A stretch of 45,048 bases of DNA, from contig JAAANX010000182.1 in the NCBI GenBank assembly GCA_009909085.1, positions 1 through 45,048 on the forward strand, written 5' to 3'. The notes beneath the pieces are model-generated. The model did no database searches. It saw only the letters and a program-made list of their open reading frames with translations, and was not told the origin of the DNA. The stretch comes from Cyanobacteria bacterium GSL.Bin1 (GTDB lineage Bacteria > Cyanobacteriota > Cyanobacteriia > Cyanobacteriales > Rubidibacteraceae). This document shows, one piece after another, positions 18,371-27,335 of the stretch. The translations under genes and the position numbers were made by a program. Each line of letters starts with the position of its first letter. Positions within the stretch are counted from its first letter, which is position 1.

Positions 18371-18697
18371 CTACAAATTGATCGAATCTTCGATTCGCTG
18401 CCAGAGGCAATCGGGGACCGGAGCTTTAGTGAGGAGGGGTGAGGTCCCGCTAGACCCAGTTGCGCTGGTATGTTGAACAAAGTTGCCTGTTAAGTCTGGG
18501 TCTCGTGTCAGGGATTGGTTATTGCCCCCTTCTCCACCATAGGTTACTTGTGCCAGATCGCTTGTTCCATCGCTGTGGATTTCATTAATGACTAATGCTA
18601 CCGAAGGAGCATCATTGTAGCTGCTACTGATGTTGCTGCCACCGGTGCGAGTAAAAAAGTCGTTAGAGCCATCACTAAATTTTGCGACAGAGGAGGC
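18371..18697 (-). pseudogene. fragment of a lamin-tail-domain (LTD) protein
   Basis: The minus strand holds 109 stop-free codons without a start. They read FSDGSNDFFTRTGGSN, ALVINEIHSDG and NNQSLTRDPDLTGNFVQHTS. The pattern VINEIH...QSLTRDPDLTG.F..HT is that of bacterial lamin-tail domains found on secreted nucleases, esterases and surface proteins. Stops bound it on both sides and neither a signal peptide nor a catalytic domain is present. It is a leftover piece of a larger gene. Confidence 0.55.
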
Positions 18698-18799
18698 TTA
18701 AAGTCGTTTAACTGGTAAATCCTCGCAGATTAGTATTAAGCTCATCTAACATAAAGATTAAGAAAGTGTTATACACAAACCAGATTGACAGTTGGCGTG

Positions 18800-19462
18800 A
18801 TGGAATCCTCGCAATCTCTCTCTTATGCCAGCGCGATCGCGCTGCAAAAAGAATTATCCCCGCAAGTCATCACTTATGACCAATTTCCGCAACCGATTCG
18901 CTACGTCGCAGGCGTTGATGTGGGATTTAAGGATCACTATCGCATAACGCAAGCAGCTGTTGGGGTGTTGAGTTTTCCCACGTTAGAAAAAATCGAATCC
19001 GCGATCGCGCAATCTCCGACGACCTTTCCCTACATTCCTGGCTTACTCTCGTTTCGCGAAGTACCAACAATCATCCAAGCCCTAGAAAAACTCGAAACCC
19101 CCCCAGATCTAATTATTTGTGACGGACAAGGGGTGGCGCACCCGCGACGGTTTGGTCTGGCTTGTCACCTCGGCGTATTAATCAATCAACCCACCATTGG
19201 TGCAGCAAAATCCCGCTTAGTCGGCACTCATGAAGAACTGAGTCCCGAAAAAGGCGCCTGGGTTCCCCTCTGGGATAATGGAGAAATTATTGGCGCTGTA
19301 GTGAGAACGCGCACCAACGTCAAACCGCTTTACGTTTCTGCAGGACATCGCATTAGCCTCCGTAGCGCCATTGATTTGGTTCTCGCTTGTACGCCCAAGT
19401 ATCGCCTTCCCGAAACCACCCGCTGGGCAGATCAACTGGCGTCTTTACCGGTTCATGATTAG
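18800..19462 (+). CDS. nfi: endonuclease V (deoxyinosine 3'-endonuclease)
   Basis: This 220-residue enzyme nicks DNA near deoxyinosine, and RNA inosine in some homologues, starting repair of deaminated adenine. The motifs VAGVDVGF (D40), [12 protein letters not shown] (E87), ICDGQG (D108) and [14 protein letters not shown] are complete, as is the later GAAKSRL. I use the ATG of MESSQSL; a TTG five codons upstream is possible, and neither has a good ribosome binding site. The gene stands alone between a gene remnant and a DUF2214 gene. Confidence 0.95.
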   Translation: MESSQSLSYASAIALQKELSPQVITYDQFPQPIRYVAGVDVGFKDHYRITQAAVGVLSFPTLEKIESAIAQSPTTFPYIPGLLSFREVPTIIQALEKLETPPDLIICDGQGVAHPRRFGLACHLGVLINQPTIGAAKSRLVGTHEELSPEKGAWVPLWDNGEIIGAVVRTRTNVKPLYVSAGHRISLRSAIDLVLACTPKYRLPETTRWADQLASLPVHD

Positions 19463-19544
19463 ACCAAACTCAGCACTTGTACACTAAATAATTGTTATAT
19501 TGCTATATGGTTATTTTATTGGAAATAGGAGTTAATTTAAGATC

Positions 19545-20006
19545 ATGTGGGATAGCGCGATCGTTGCTTATATCCATTATTTGAGTTTTGGAATTGTTCT
19601 CGCTTCACTAATTGTCGAACGACACACCTTTAAATCAGAACTGAGTGTTCGGGAAGGATGGGTGATTCTGATTGCCGATGGAATTTATGGGACGGCTGCC
19701 ACTGCCCTCCTTGCTACGGGGGTTTTACGCTTATTGTACTTTGGTAAAGGCACCGAATTTTATACGCACAATCCGGTATTTTGGGCAAAAATCGTCGTTT
19801 TTTTCGCTGTCGCTCCCCTTTCCCTATATCCGACGATTTCTTATTTGCTTTGGCTGGGGAAGCTACGGCAAAATTGTCCTCCGAAACTGACGCCTTTTCG
19901 GACCAACCTGATTAAGTGGATGATTAACGTTGAACTGGTGGGATTTAGCAGCATTCCCCTGTTAGCCTCGATGATGGCGCGCGGGATCGGTTTAGAGTGG
20001 TTTTAG
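19545..20006 (+). CDS. DUF2214 family membrane protein
   Basis: This 153-residue integral membrane protein has four hydrophobic helices: IVAYIHYLSFGIVLASLIV, VILIADGIYGTAATALLATG, AKIVVFFAVAPLSLYPTISY and MINVELVGFSSIPLLASMMA. The early His in YIHYLSF and the motif ERHTFK are characteristic of DUF2214, a family common in cyanobacteria and proteobacteria. The resemblance to small haem-binding or redox membrane proteins is only suggestive. ATAGGAG lies 13-19 bases ahead of the start. No partner gene is evident. Confidence 0.85.
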   Translation: MWDSAIVAYIHYLSFGIVLASLIVERHTFKSELSVREGWVILIADGIYGTAATALLATGVLRLLYFGKGTEFYTHNPVFWAKIVVFFAVAPLSLYPTISYLLWLGKLRQNCPPKLTPFRTNLIKWMINVELVGFSSIPLLASMMARGIGLEWF

Positions 20007-20107
20007 GCGGCAAACCTGATCAAAATCCAAGTTATGCGTGCTAATGGACTGCTGTGCCATTAAAATTAACTTGATTGCAACAACGGAATTAAAATTTAGC
20101 CCTGATC

Positions 20108-21070
20108 ATGCGTATTCTAACTCTTGTCCCCGGAGGAATTGGGGATCAAATCTTATTTTTCCCGACCCTCGCTGACTTGAAAAACGCCTATCCTCAATCC
20201 CAAATTGATGTTTTAGTGGAACCCCGCGCTAAATCCGCTTATCGGGTGTGTTCTCATGTCCATGACGTGTTGGTTTTTGATTACAAAAATCGGAATAGTT
20301 TAGCGGATTATTTGAATCTGTTAGGGATTATTCGCGATCGCGAGTATGAAGTTGCCCTCACCTTGGGTCGTCGCTGGACAGTGGGCTTTTTACTGTGGTT
20401 AAATGGCATTCCGGTGCGAGTCGGTTATGAAAGTGCTGGAAAAGTGTTTTTATCCCATACGGTTCCGCTGAAAACCGAACAATATGCTGCTCAGATGTAC
20501 CATGACTTGCTACAAGGGTTAAAGATTAGTACTCCTTGTCCCCCCCTCAAAATTAATGTTCCCAAAAGTGACATTCAGTGGGCGGAACAGGAACAGCAAC
20601 GTCTGGACATTAAAGATGGCAACTATGTTGTGATTCATGGTGGATCCAGTCAACTGGCGCAAGACAAAGGCATTGATAAAATTTATCCGGTGACGAAGTG
20701 GCAGCAGATTATTGCCGATCTGCAAAATAAACAGCCGAATTTGCCCATTGTTTTGGTGAAAGGACCAGAAGATGAAATGTGGGTCGAACAACTCTTACAA
20801 GTGAACCCTAACTTAAAAGTGACCAGTCCGCCCGATATTGGCAAACTCTCAGCAATGATTGCAGGAGGGAGCTTAATGCTATGTACTGATAGTGCGCCCA
20901 TGCACTTAGCGGTTGCTGTGGGCACTTATACCATTGCCCTTTTTGGTCCTACTGACCCGAAAAAATTATTGCCACCGGGCAATTCGTCCTGCATTGGGAT
21001 AAAATCTCCTACAGGCGCGATCGCTGATATTGAAGTTAATTCTGTCCTTGAAAAAATTTGGCGTGGCTAA
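20108..21070 (+). CDS. glycosyltransferase family 9 (heptosyltransferase-like)
   Basis: This 320-residue GT9 protein likely adds a sugar to lipopolysaccharide or another surface glycan at the inner face of the membrane. The N-terminus MRILTLVPGGIGDQILFFPTL is the family's GxGD acceptor-side motif. YVVIHGGSS and the C-terminal CTDSAPMHLAVAVGTYTIALFGPTDP form the nucleotide-sugar site. The product is standard in length. The next gene, a GmhB-like phosphatase, starts inside its last codons, so the two are translationally coupled; GmhB makes heptose precursors in many bacteria. Which sugar is used here cannot be read. Confidence 0.93.
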   Translation: MRILTLVPGGIGDQILFFPTLADLKNAYPQSQIDVLVEPRAKSAYRVCSHVHDVLVFDYKNRNSLADYLNLLGIIRDREYEVALTLGRRWTVGFLLWLNGIPVRVGYESAGKVFLSHTVPLKTEQYAAQMYHDLLQGLKISTPCPPLKINVPKSDIQWAEQEQQRLDIKDGNYVVIHGGSSQLAQDKGIDKIYPVTKWQQIIADLQNKQPNLPIVLVKGPEDEMWVEQLLQVNPNLKVTSPPDIGKLSAMIAGGSLMLCTDSAPMHLAVAVGTYTIALFGPTDPKKLLPPGNSSCIGIKSPTGAIADIEVNSVLEKIWRG

Positions 21071-21665
21071 ACCAGCAGTTTTTCTTGACCGTGATGGAGT
21101 TTTAAACCAAGAAGCCGGGTATCTCCATCAGGTCGAAGATTTACATCTTATCCCAGGCGCAGCAAAAGCAGTGCGTCTTCTCAATGACCATCAAATCTTC
21201 TCTTGTCTAATTTCTAATCAGTCCGGACCGGCTCGCGGTTACTACTCTACGGATCATGTGGAAGCGCTTCATGAACGCTTGGAGAAACTGCTGGCAATGG
21301 AAGCAGGAGCGGCTTTAGATGCCCTGTACTATTGTCCCTATTTGAGTCCTTCTGCAGGCGGGACCAATCCTGAATTTACTGCTTGGAGTACCTGGCGCAA
21401 ACCGAATACAGGAATGCTGGTTGCTGCTGCTTGGGAATATGATTTAGATTTACAAGCCAGTATTGTGGTTGGAGACAAAGCAACCGATATTGACTTGGCT
21501 CACAATGCGGGGGCAAAAGGTGTCTTAGTCCAAACCGGTTATGGGAAAGCAGTTACCCAAGGTACCTACCAGCACTCGACTGTTCCTAATTACACGGCTG
21601 AAAATTTATTAGAGGCTGTACGCTGGATCCTTCAGTGGGATGACCCGATGAAGAGAAGCGACTGA
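21063..21665 (+). CDS. GmhB-like HAD phosphatase (heptose-bisphosphatase family)
   Basis: This HAD-superfamily hydrolase of about 200 residues resembles D-glycero-D-manno-heptose-1,7-bisphosphate 7-phosphatase. Motif I is VFLDRDGVLN, motif II is LISNQSG, RKPNTGML includes the motif III lysine, and motif IV is VVGDKATDIDLAHNAG. The zinc loop seen in E. coli GmhB is not conserved: one Cys (YYCPYLSPSAGG) remains. I choose GTG (GTGGCTAA) overlapping the stop of the glycosyltransferase gene by 8 bases; a TTG at 21030 would add 11 residues. The coupling suggests a surface-sugar pathway. HAD substrate range is wide, so the substrate is inferred. Confidence 0.88.
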   Translation: MAKPAVFLDRDGVLNQEAGYLHQVEDLHLIPGAAKAVRLLNDHQIFSCLISNQSGPARGYYSTDHVEALHERLEKLLAMEAGAALDALYYCPYLSPSAGGTNPEFTAWSTWRKPNTGMLVAAAWEYDLDLQASIVVGDKATDIDLAHNAGAKGVLVQTGYGKAVTQGTYQHSTVPNYTAENLLEAVRWILQWDDPMKRSD

Positions 21666-21906
21666 AGAGACTTTTGTGCCCTCAACTCGGTATTAGCTAG
21701 GTCTATTCAATTCAATCGCCTCTATTCGATCTTTAACGTTCTGTGGTCTGTCTTCTGTGTCTTCAGTTAATAAAGCTTGATTTTAAATAATTGCAAGCAG
21801 AAAACACGCTTCAAGGAGTAGCTATTTGTCAAATATCTCAACACCTGAGTTCATCCCCACCCCGATCATCCGCAGCCAATTCAGAAGAGCCGCTAAGTTC
21901 TAATCA

Positions 21907-22197
21907 TTATCGATTGGAATAGGAATCACCACTAAAGGGTTGTACCCCAATGGTTGGATAATCATCATGAGCAGGGCTAAACAGCTCGAGCACTGCTTCT
22001 GCTAGCGCGCCAAAAAATCCTGGCTGCTTTTGCAATTCCGTTAATGCTTCCTCAACATGCTCAGAGGAAAAGTTATAGCCGGCTTCCTGGCCAACTTTTA
22101 CCACTTCATCTTGGGTTGCACTCGCTTGTAATTGTTCCTTAAGCTGCTCATCTTTAGCCGCTTCAGACAAAAAATTCAGTACATTTTCTTTCGACAT
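21907..22197 (-). CDS. Nif11-like leader peptide family protein
   Basis: This 96-residue protein begins MSKENVLNFLSEAAKDEQLKEQLQA, the N-terminal helix of the Nif11 family; GYNFSSEHVEEAL is the second family element. Nif11-type leaders guide modification and export of ribosomal peptides in cyanobacteria. The tail LFSPAHDDYPTIGVQPFSGDSYSNR has no Cys and no clear double-glycine cleavage site. No lanthipeptide synthetase, other modifying enzyme or peptide exporter lies in the window. It may be an orphan precursor that uses a distant enzyme, or a Nif11 protein with another role. Confidence 0.85.
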   Translation of the reverse strand: MSKENVLNFLSEAAKDEQLKEQLQASATQDEVVKVGQEAGYNFSSEHVEEALTELQKQPGFFGALAEAVLELFSPAHDDYPTIGVQPFSGDSYSNR

Positions 22198-22628
22198 GAT
22201 TAAAAATAATATTAAGTTAACTAACTACACTTCTATTATGACAAGAATCGCTTAGATGTTAACAAAACTTCATAGAATGATTTCTAATGTTTGTCGCAAA
22301 ACAGTTTAATGTTTATCTATTTTATGAGCTTGATGAACAGTCAAACTACACCTTTAAATAAACAGTAAAATAACTTCTAGCAATTCCTCAGATACTCTAC
22401 TGGCATAATTTCTGAGCATTTTTTAAAAACTCGTAATAGTAATAAAACCATAAATAGAGACTTGTACCAAGCTGTCAATTCAACAAATAAGAATTAAGGT
22501 TTTTGAACTACTTAACGTAATTAAAAGTGATATAAATCATACAAAAATACTGTTCTCAATAAAGAATTTGGAAGAAGATTTGAACATTGTTATTTTGCAC
22601 CCGTTTAAGGTCGTGATTAGTTAAAGCA
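22198..22628. other. 430-bp AT-rich intergenic region
   Basis: The region between divergent nif11 and coaX is AT-rich and holds no open frame, RNA gene or clear repeat. It must contain both promoters, but no boxes can be named with confidence. Confidence 0.5.
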
Positions 22629-23399
22629 TTGCAAAATCCATTTGACTCCCACTCCGATTACAACTTAGCTCTCATTATTGGTAACTCTCGCTTACATTGG
22701 GGATGTTTTTACCAAAACCAACTCCTGCAAACTTGGCATAGCCCACATTTAGAACAACCAGTCATAGGTTTACCCACGCATTTATTCCCAGCTGACGTTG
22801 CTCAATTGCTTTCGGAACCAGTGTCCGTTTATTTAGTTTCTGTTGTCGCTGAGCAAACAAAACTCTGGGAGACGTATCCTCATAAAATCATTATTACTCG
22901 AGAGGAGATTCCTCTTTGTAATACCTATGCGACATTGGGCAGCGATCGCGCGCTTTGTGCTTATGGTGCAGGAGAAACCTACGGTTATCCCGTCTTAGTA
23001 ATCGATGGGGGAACCGCTTTGACTTACACGGCAGTGGGGAAACAACGTGACTTTTTGGGGGGCGCTATTCTACCCGGCTTAAGGCTACAGCTACAAACCT
23101 TAGGACAACAGACAGCAGCCCTGCCTGAAATTACCGTACCGGATGCGTTACCGCCCTTATGGGCAAGTACTACCGCAAGCGCGATCGCGAGTGGCATCAT
23201 TCATACTCTGATCAGTGGCATTGATCATTACGTCACTGCTTGGCGGAAAAAACAATCGGATGCAGTCGTCGTCTTAACGGGTGGAGATGCGATTCGGCTT
23301 CATCGTTATCTCCAAGAAAACGATCCTGCCCTTTCTCAACAGATAATTGTTGATCAAAACTTAATGTTTCACGGGATGGCTCACTTCATTCCACGCTAG
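22629..23399 (+). CDS. coaX: type III pantothenate kinase
   Basis: CoaX phosphorylates pantothenate with ATP, the first step of coenzyme A synthesis. At 256 residues the length is normal. Motifs: LIIGNSRLHWG (phosphate-binding loop), LGSDRALCAYGA, VIDGGTALTYTAV (catalytic Asp) and GGAILPGLRLQLQTL. The first loop has Ile where many relatives have Asp. The start must be TTG, because an in-frame stop lies 15 bases upstream and the essential loop follows at once; no strong ribosome binding site is seen, suggesting low translation. It is a lone housekeeping gene. Confidence 0.95.
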   Translation: MQNPFDSHSDYNLALIIGNSRLHWGCFYQNQLLQTWHSPHLEQPVIGLPTHLFPADVAQLLSEPVSVYLVSVVAEQTKLWETYPHKIIITREEIPLCNTYATLGSDRALCAYGAGETYGYPVLVIDGGTALTYTAVGKQRDFLGGAILPGLRLQLQTLGQQTAALPEITVPDALPPLWASTTASAIASGIIHTLISGIDHYVTAWRKKQSDAVVVLTGGDAIRLHRYLQENDPALSQQIIVDQNLMFHGMAHFIPR

Positions 23400-23723
23400 G
23401 CTCAATAACTCATCTGTTACAACAAAAACGAACCGCTGGCAGTATTCACTCCGTAAATTTATAGAAATTAATCGTTTTATTGCTACTCTTTGACACTTGC
23501 GGATTTAGGATTTAGCCGTTGTTAAACTACTTCCTATAATGAGTTTGTCAAAGATTTAACATTACTAAAATCTCATGACTTGGAATGGATTTGCGATTGC
23601 GTTAGCGGTCCCGAAACCTTTATCTAGTAAAGGATCCCGTCCCGCATTTGAGGGATTGATGACGGTGATGAAATATCCCTTTACTGATCACGATAGTCAT
23701 GAACTCAACGGGTTGAGGGAACT

Positions 23724-25691
23724 ATGGCCAACATTGATCATTCTCTATCCAAGCGCCTAAACGATGCAGCGGCTCGTTACCAGTCTCATGCCGGAGAACG
23801 CCATCGTGCTGAGCGCATACTGCAAGGCAAAGATTGGGATTGGAGAAAAATTGAGACCCCAACCCGCGTCTTAAGGCGAATGCAGGCGTTAGGTCTGGAG
23901 TCCTTAGCTGGTGAAATAATGAGTGGTGTCACTGCTCCTGAATCAATTCGCCGTCCTCATGTGCAAGTTGGTCTTCTGGAGCGAATTTTAGAAGAAAATG
24001 ACCTTTTATCCTCCCGTTTTCTCCATTTAGGGAGTCAATTTGCAGAAAGTGTTTGCAAAATCGTGATTCGGCGCAGCGGTAGGATCCTGGGCTCAGGGAC
24101 AGGGTTCATGATCTCGCCGCGTCTCCTCATGACCAACAACCACGTTCTAGAAAACAAAATGAATACTCGCGACAGCACCCTCATTTTTGACTATTACCAA
24201 CGGCGCAGCGGGATCACAGGTCCTACCCTTGAGTTCAGGTTGGAACCGGAAACCTTCTTCATGACCGATCAAGCCCTTGACTATACAGTGGTAGCAGTGC
24301 GAGAAACTTCTCCAGAGGGAGTCCCCATTGCTTCACGGGGCTATATTCCCCTCATTGTTGAATCGGGTAAGGTCTTGATCGGAGAACCCGTGAATATTAT
24401 TCAACATCCCAGCGGTGGACCTCAGCAAATCGCGATTAAAAATAATACAGTTGTTGATCGAGTCGATGACTATCTCCATTACCAAACCGACACCCAACCC
24501 GGTTCTTCGGGTTCCCCTGTATTGAATATGCAATGGGAACTAGCGGCATTGCACCACAGCGGTGTTCCGAAACAAAACGATCAGGGTCAGATTTTGCTAC
24601 AAGATGGCAGTGTTTGGAATGGGACACAGGCTGACTTAGATCGAATTCAATGGATTGCTAACGAGGGAGTCCGCATTAGCAGCATTGTCGCCGATATTCA
24701 AAATAAGCTTGCCAACGATCAAGAAACTGCTCTCTTTGAAAGCGCCCTGATCTCAACGTCTGCAGCAAGACCGGTTTCCCCGTCCATCAAAGTCGTCCCT
24801 TTATCTACCGGCTTACAAGGGGAAGCCGTCTCAAAAGAGGATTGGAGCGATGAGCAACTTGATCGTTTAACACCGGAACAAGTGGCAACTTGGGTTGCTC
24901 AGTTAGAATCTCACTCGCTGGAGACAACCTTGGAATTCAACCTCACCGAGGAGGCAATCGTTTCCGAAGGAGATTCTTGGTTTGATTATGCCCCTGCTGG
25001 TCTCGATATTATTTCCTGTTTGAAAATTTTCCATCGCTACCCGATTTATAACGTTGCTGAAGCTGGTGATACTCTCGATAACATGGCTTGGGGAACCGAA
25101 TATAAGAAAAGAAATTGGCAGCGTCGCGAGCCACCACTTGAAGAAACTGTGCAGGCGATCCAACAATATCAACCTCGGATTGTCTTGCTTTCTGGGGGCG
25201 GTAATGATGTTGCCGGTCAGGAATTATCAGCTCTTTTAAATCACAAAAGTTCGGGACTCCCCATACTACGCAAATCCTATATTGACTTTTTATTCGATGA
25301 CTACTTCAAGCGGGCGTATCAAACTATTATGCATCGCATTTGGGAAGTTGATGCTGATATCCAGATTGTGACGCATGGTTACGGCTACCCGATTCCCGAT
25401 GGTCGGGCTGTGATTCGGGTTTTCAATTTTTCTTGGATCGGACCTTGGTTACGACCGCCCATGACGGAGAAAGGTTACACCGATCGCGCTGTTCAAACAC
25501 AGATTATTAATCATCTAATTGACCGACTTAACGAGATGCTTCAAGAGATTGCCAATGCTGATTCACGAGTGCATCACTTAGATTTACGGGAAGCCATCAA
25601 TGACGACGATTGGGCAAATGAATTGCACCTCAAAAATAGCGCTTATCGTCGAGTAGCAAAGCAGTTTCACGATTTGATTAGGGGCTTGTAA
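23724..25691 (+). CDS. trypsin-like protease / SGNH hydrolase fusion protein
   Basis: This 655-residue two-enzyme protein has an N-terminal helical region (1-95, RLNDAAARYQSHAGERHRAE; TRVLRRMQALGLESLAGEI) that may be an adaptor. A trypsin/V8-like serine protease follows: GSGTGFMISPRLLMTNNHVL (H139), ALDYTVV (D186) and QPGSSGSPV (S262). After a linker comes an SGNH esterase domain: VSEGDSWFDY (S418), VLLSGGGNDVAG (N494) and WANELHLKNSAY (H635). Both catalytic sets look intact. There is no signal peptide, so it probably stays in the cytoplasm. Trypsin-like domains with helical adaptors are known from bacterial conflict and signalling systems, so a role in proteolytic signalling or defence is possible. 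GAGGG lies about 5 bases before the ATG. Confidence 0.88.
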   Translation: MANIDHSLSKRLNDAAARYQSHAGERHRAERILQGKDWDWRKIETPTRVLRRMQALGLESLAGEIMSGVTAPESIRRPHVQVGLLERILEENDLLSSRFLHLGSQFAESVCKIVIRRSGRILGSGTGFMISPRLLMTNNHVLENKMNTRDSTLIFDYYQRRSGITGPTLEFRLEPETFFMTDQALDYTVVAVRETSPEGVPIASRGYIPLIVESGKVLIGEPVNIIQHPSGGPQQIAIKNNTVVDRVDDYLHYQTDTQPGSSGSPVLNMQWELAALHHSGVPKQNDQGQILLQDGSVWNGTQADLDRIQWIANEGVRISSIVADIQNKLANDQETALFESALISTSAARPVSPSIKVVPLSTGLQGEAVSKEDWSDEQLDRLTPEQVATWVAQLESHSLETTLEFNLTEEAIVSEGDSWFDYAPAGLDIISCLKIFHRYPIYNVAEAGDTLDNMAWGTEYKKRNWQRREPPLEETVQAIQQYQPRIVLLSGGGNDVAGQELSALLNHKSSGLPILRKSYIDFLFDDYFKRAYQTIMHRIWEVDADIQIVTHGYGYPIPDGRAVIRVFNFSWIGPWLRPPMTEKGYTDRAVQTQIINHLIDRLNEMLQEIANADSRVHHLDLREAINDDDWANELHLKNSAYRRVAKQFHDLIRGL

Positions 25692-25755
25692 TCGCCCAGG
25701 CGCCACGACCACGGTTGTCTCAAAAAATACTCTCTCACACGACTTGGAGTTGACA

Positions 25756-27297
25756 ATGCTGAAATTTTTCCTGTGTTTGTTCCTCTCACTTGCTACGTTA
25801 TTCACAGTCTGTCCTTACAATGCGTTGGCTGTTGATGCCATTAACGGTGGCGATATTATCTACTTTGTGCTTACGGATCGCTGGCGGGATGGCGATCCGA
25901 ACAACAACCAAGCTGTCGATAAATCCCAGCCCAAGTTCTATCACGGTGGCGATTTTGAGGGCATTATTCAGTCGATTCCTTATCTGAAAGATTTAGGAGT
26001 GACAACGTTGTGGGTTACACCGGTTTATAAGCAAATTGGCAAAATTGGTCCCAATGAAGACCCCTCTTTTTCCTATCATGGCTACTGGTTTTCCAACCCC
26101 AATCGCGTCGATCGCCATCTCTACAGTGGTGATCTTTACCCAGAAGGGGATTTACGTTACTTTAAGGACTTTGTGAACAAAATGCATGCTGAAGGCATCA
26201 AGGTCATCTTAGATCTGGTCTTTAACCATACCGGTTATCATAATGATGCTTATGATGCAGAAGTCGCTGCCCATCCAAAAGAAACCATTCGCGATGATTG
26301 GTTTAATCGTGGCGGTAGCGGCGAAATTAAGGGGACGCTGGCTGGATTGCCTGATATCAATCATGATCTCGTTGATGTTCGAGATTTTTTTATTAAGAAC
26401 ACAGCCGCTTGGATCGATTGTGGGATTGATGGCATTCGACTCGATACCACCAAGCATCTCGAAGATGCCCTATGGCAAGACTTGAAAAAAACGATTTGGA
26501 GTAAATATCCGAATCTGATTTGGATTGGAGAAGTCCTCTTATTCGATGTTGGGACCTTAGCCTCCTATCAAAATGACGATGGACTTGATAGTGTCTTTGA
26601 CTTCGCTTTTTACCAAACCATCAAGGATACGTTTATCTACAATGCCTCGATGGAAAAATTTGCAAAGAAAGGATTATTTCCCAATGAACCTGATGGCTTA
26701 TTCGACTTGGATCGACTCTATCGCGACCCCAACTTACTGGCGACAGTAACCGATAACCATGACCTGAGTAGCCGAATCCTGACGGCGATTAAAGGGCAAT
26801 ATGGTGATACGGACAAAGCGCAAAAGGTAATGAAGCTGATGTTTGGCTTACAGTTCACTACGCGAGGAATTCCGAAAATTTATTACGGAACGGAAGTGGG
26901 GTTAGAAGGATATAGCGATCCTGATAATCGTAAGGATATGGATTTTAGCCGTCAGGGGAGCGATCTTTATAACTTTGTGAAGCGTCTGATTGCCATTCGT
27001 AAAGGGAGTGAAGCCCTCCAGTATGGAACCCTCACCACCCTCTATTCCGATCAGTTCGTTTATGCATTTCTGCGCCACTACGGAAATGAAGAAAAAATTG
27101 TCGTCATTAATAATGGGCTAGAGGAAATGCCGAGTCCCTTATCGATCGCGATCGCGACGAACACCAATCTTCCTTCGGCTGTGAAGGAAAGACTCAACAA
27201 CAGCACTCTCACTGATGTGCTGACGGGTCAAACCTATTCTCTCACCGATTCATTTGCCATTGCGTTACCTGGAAAAGGGATGGCGATTCTGGAATAA
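25756..27297 (+). CDS. secreted alpha-amylase family protein (GH13)
   Basis: This 513-residue glycoside hydrolase cuts alpha-1,4-glucan. The start is the ATG of MLKFFLCLFLSL, with GGAG 7 bases ahead; this gives a signal peptide ending near NALA-VDA, so it acts in the periplasm or outside. GH13 regions: DLVFNHTG (153-160), GIDGIRLDTTKH (nucleophile D230), WIGEVLL (acid/base E259) and VTDNHDLS (D336). A C-terminal beta domain (LTGQTYSLTDSFAIALPGKGMAIL) completes the fold. All three catalytic residues are present. A start at the TTG four codons upstream is unlikely. Confidence 0.95.
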   Translation: MLKFFLCLFLSLATLFTVCPYNALAVDAINGGDIIYFVLTDRWRDGDPNNNQAVDKSQPKFYHGGDFEGIIQSIPYLKDLGVTTLWVTPVYKQIGKIGPNEDPSFSYHGYWFSNPNRVDRHLYSGDLYPEGDLRYFKDFVNKMHAEGIKVILDLVFNHTGYHNDAYDAEVAAHPKETIRDDWFNRGGSGEIKGTLAGLPDINHDLVDVRDFFIKNTAAWIDCGIDGIRLDTTKHLEDALWQDLKKTIWSKYPNLIWIGEVLLFDVGTLASYQNDDGLDSVFDFAFYQTIKDTFIYNASMEKFAKKGLFPNEPDGLFDLDRLYRDPNLLATVTDNHDLSSRILTAIKGQYGDTDKAQKVMKLMFGLQFTTRGIPKIYYGTEVGLEGYSDPDNRKDMDFSRQGSDLYNFVKRLIAIRKGSEALQYGTLTTLYSDQFVYAFLRHYGNEEKIVVINNGLEEMPSPLSIAIATNTNLPSAVKERLNNSTLTDVLTGQTYSLTDSFAIALPGKGMAILE

Positions 27298-27335
27298 TGC
27301 ATCAATCATCGCGATCGCGGTCAGAAAATACCTAA

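Noticed and set aside
18285-18476. 63-codon plus-strand frame
   Set aside because: It lies antisense over the lamin-tail fragment and has no binding site or similarity.
23575-23760. 61-codon frame overlapping the start of the protease/SGNH gene
   Set aside because: It has no ribosome binding site, overlaps the next gene by 37 bases and shows no known motif. The downstream gene has its own good site.
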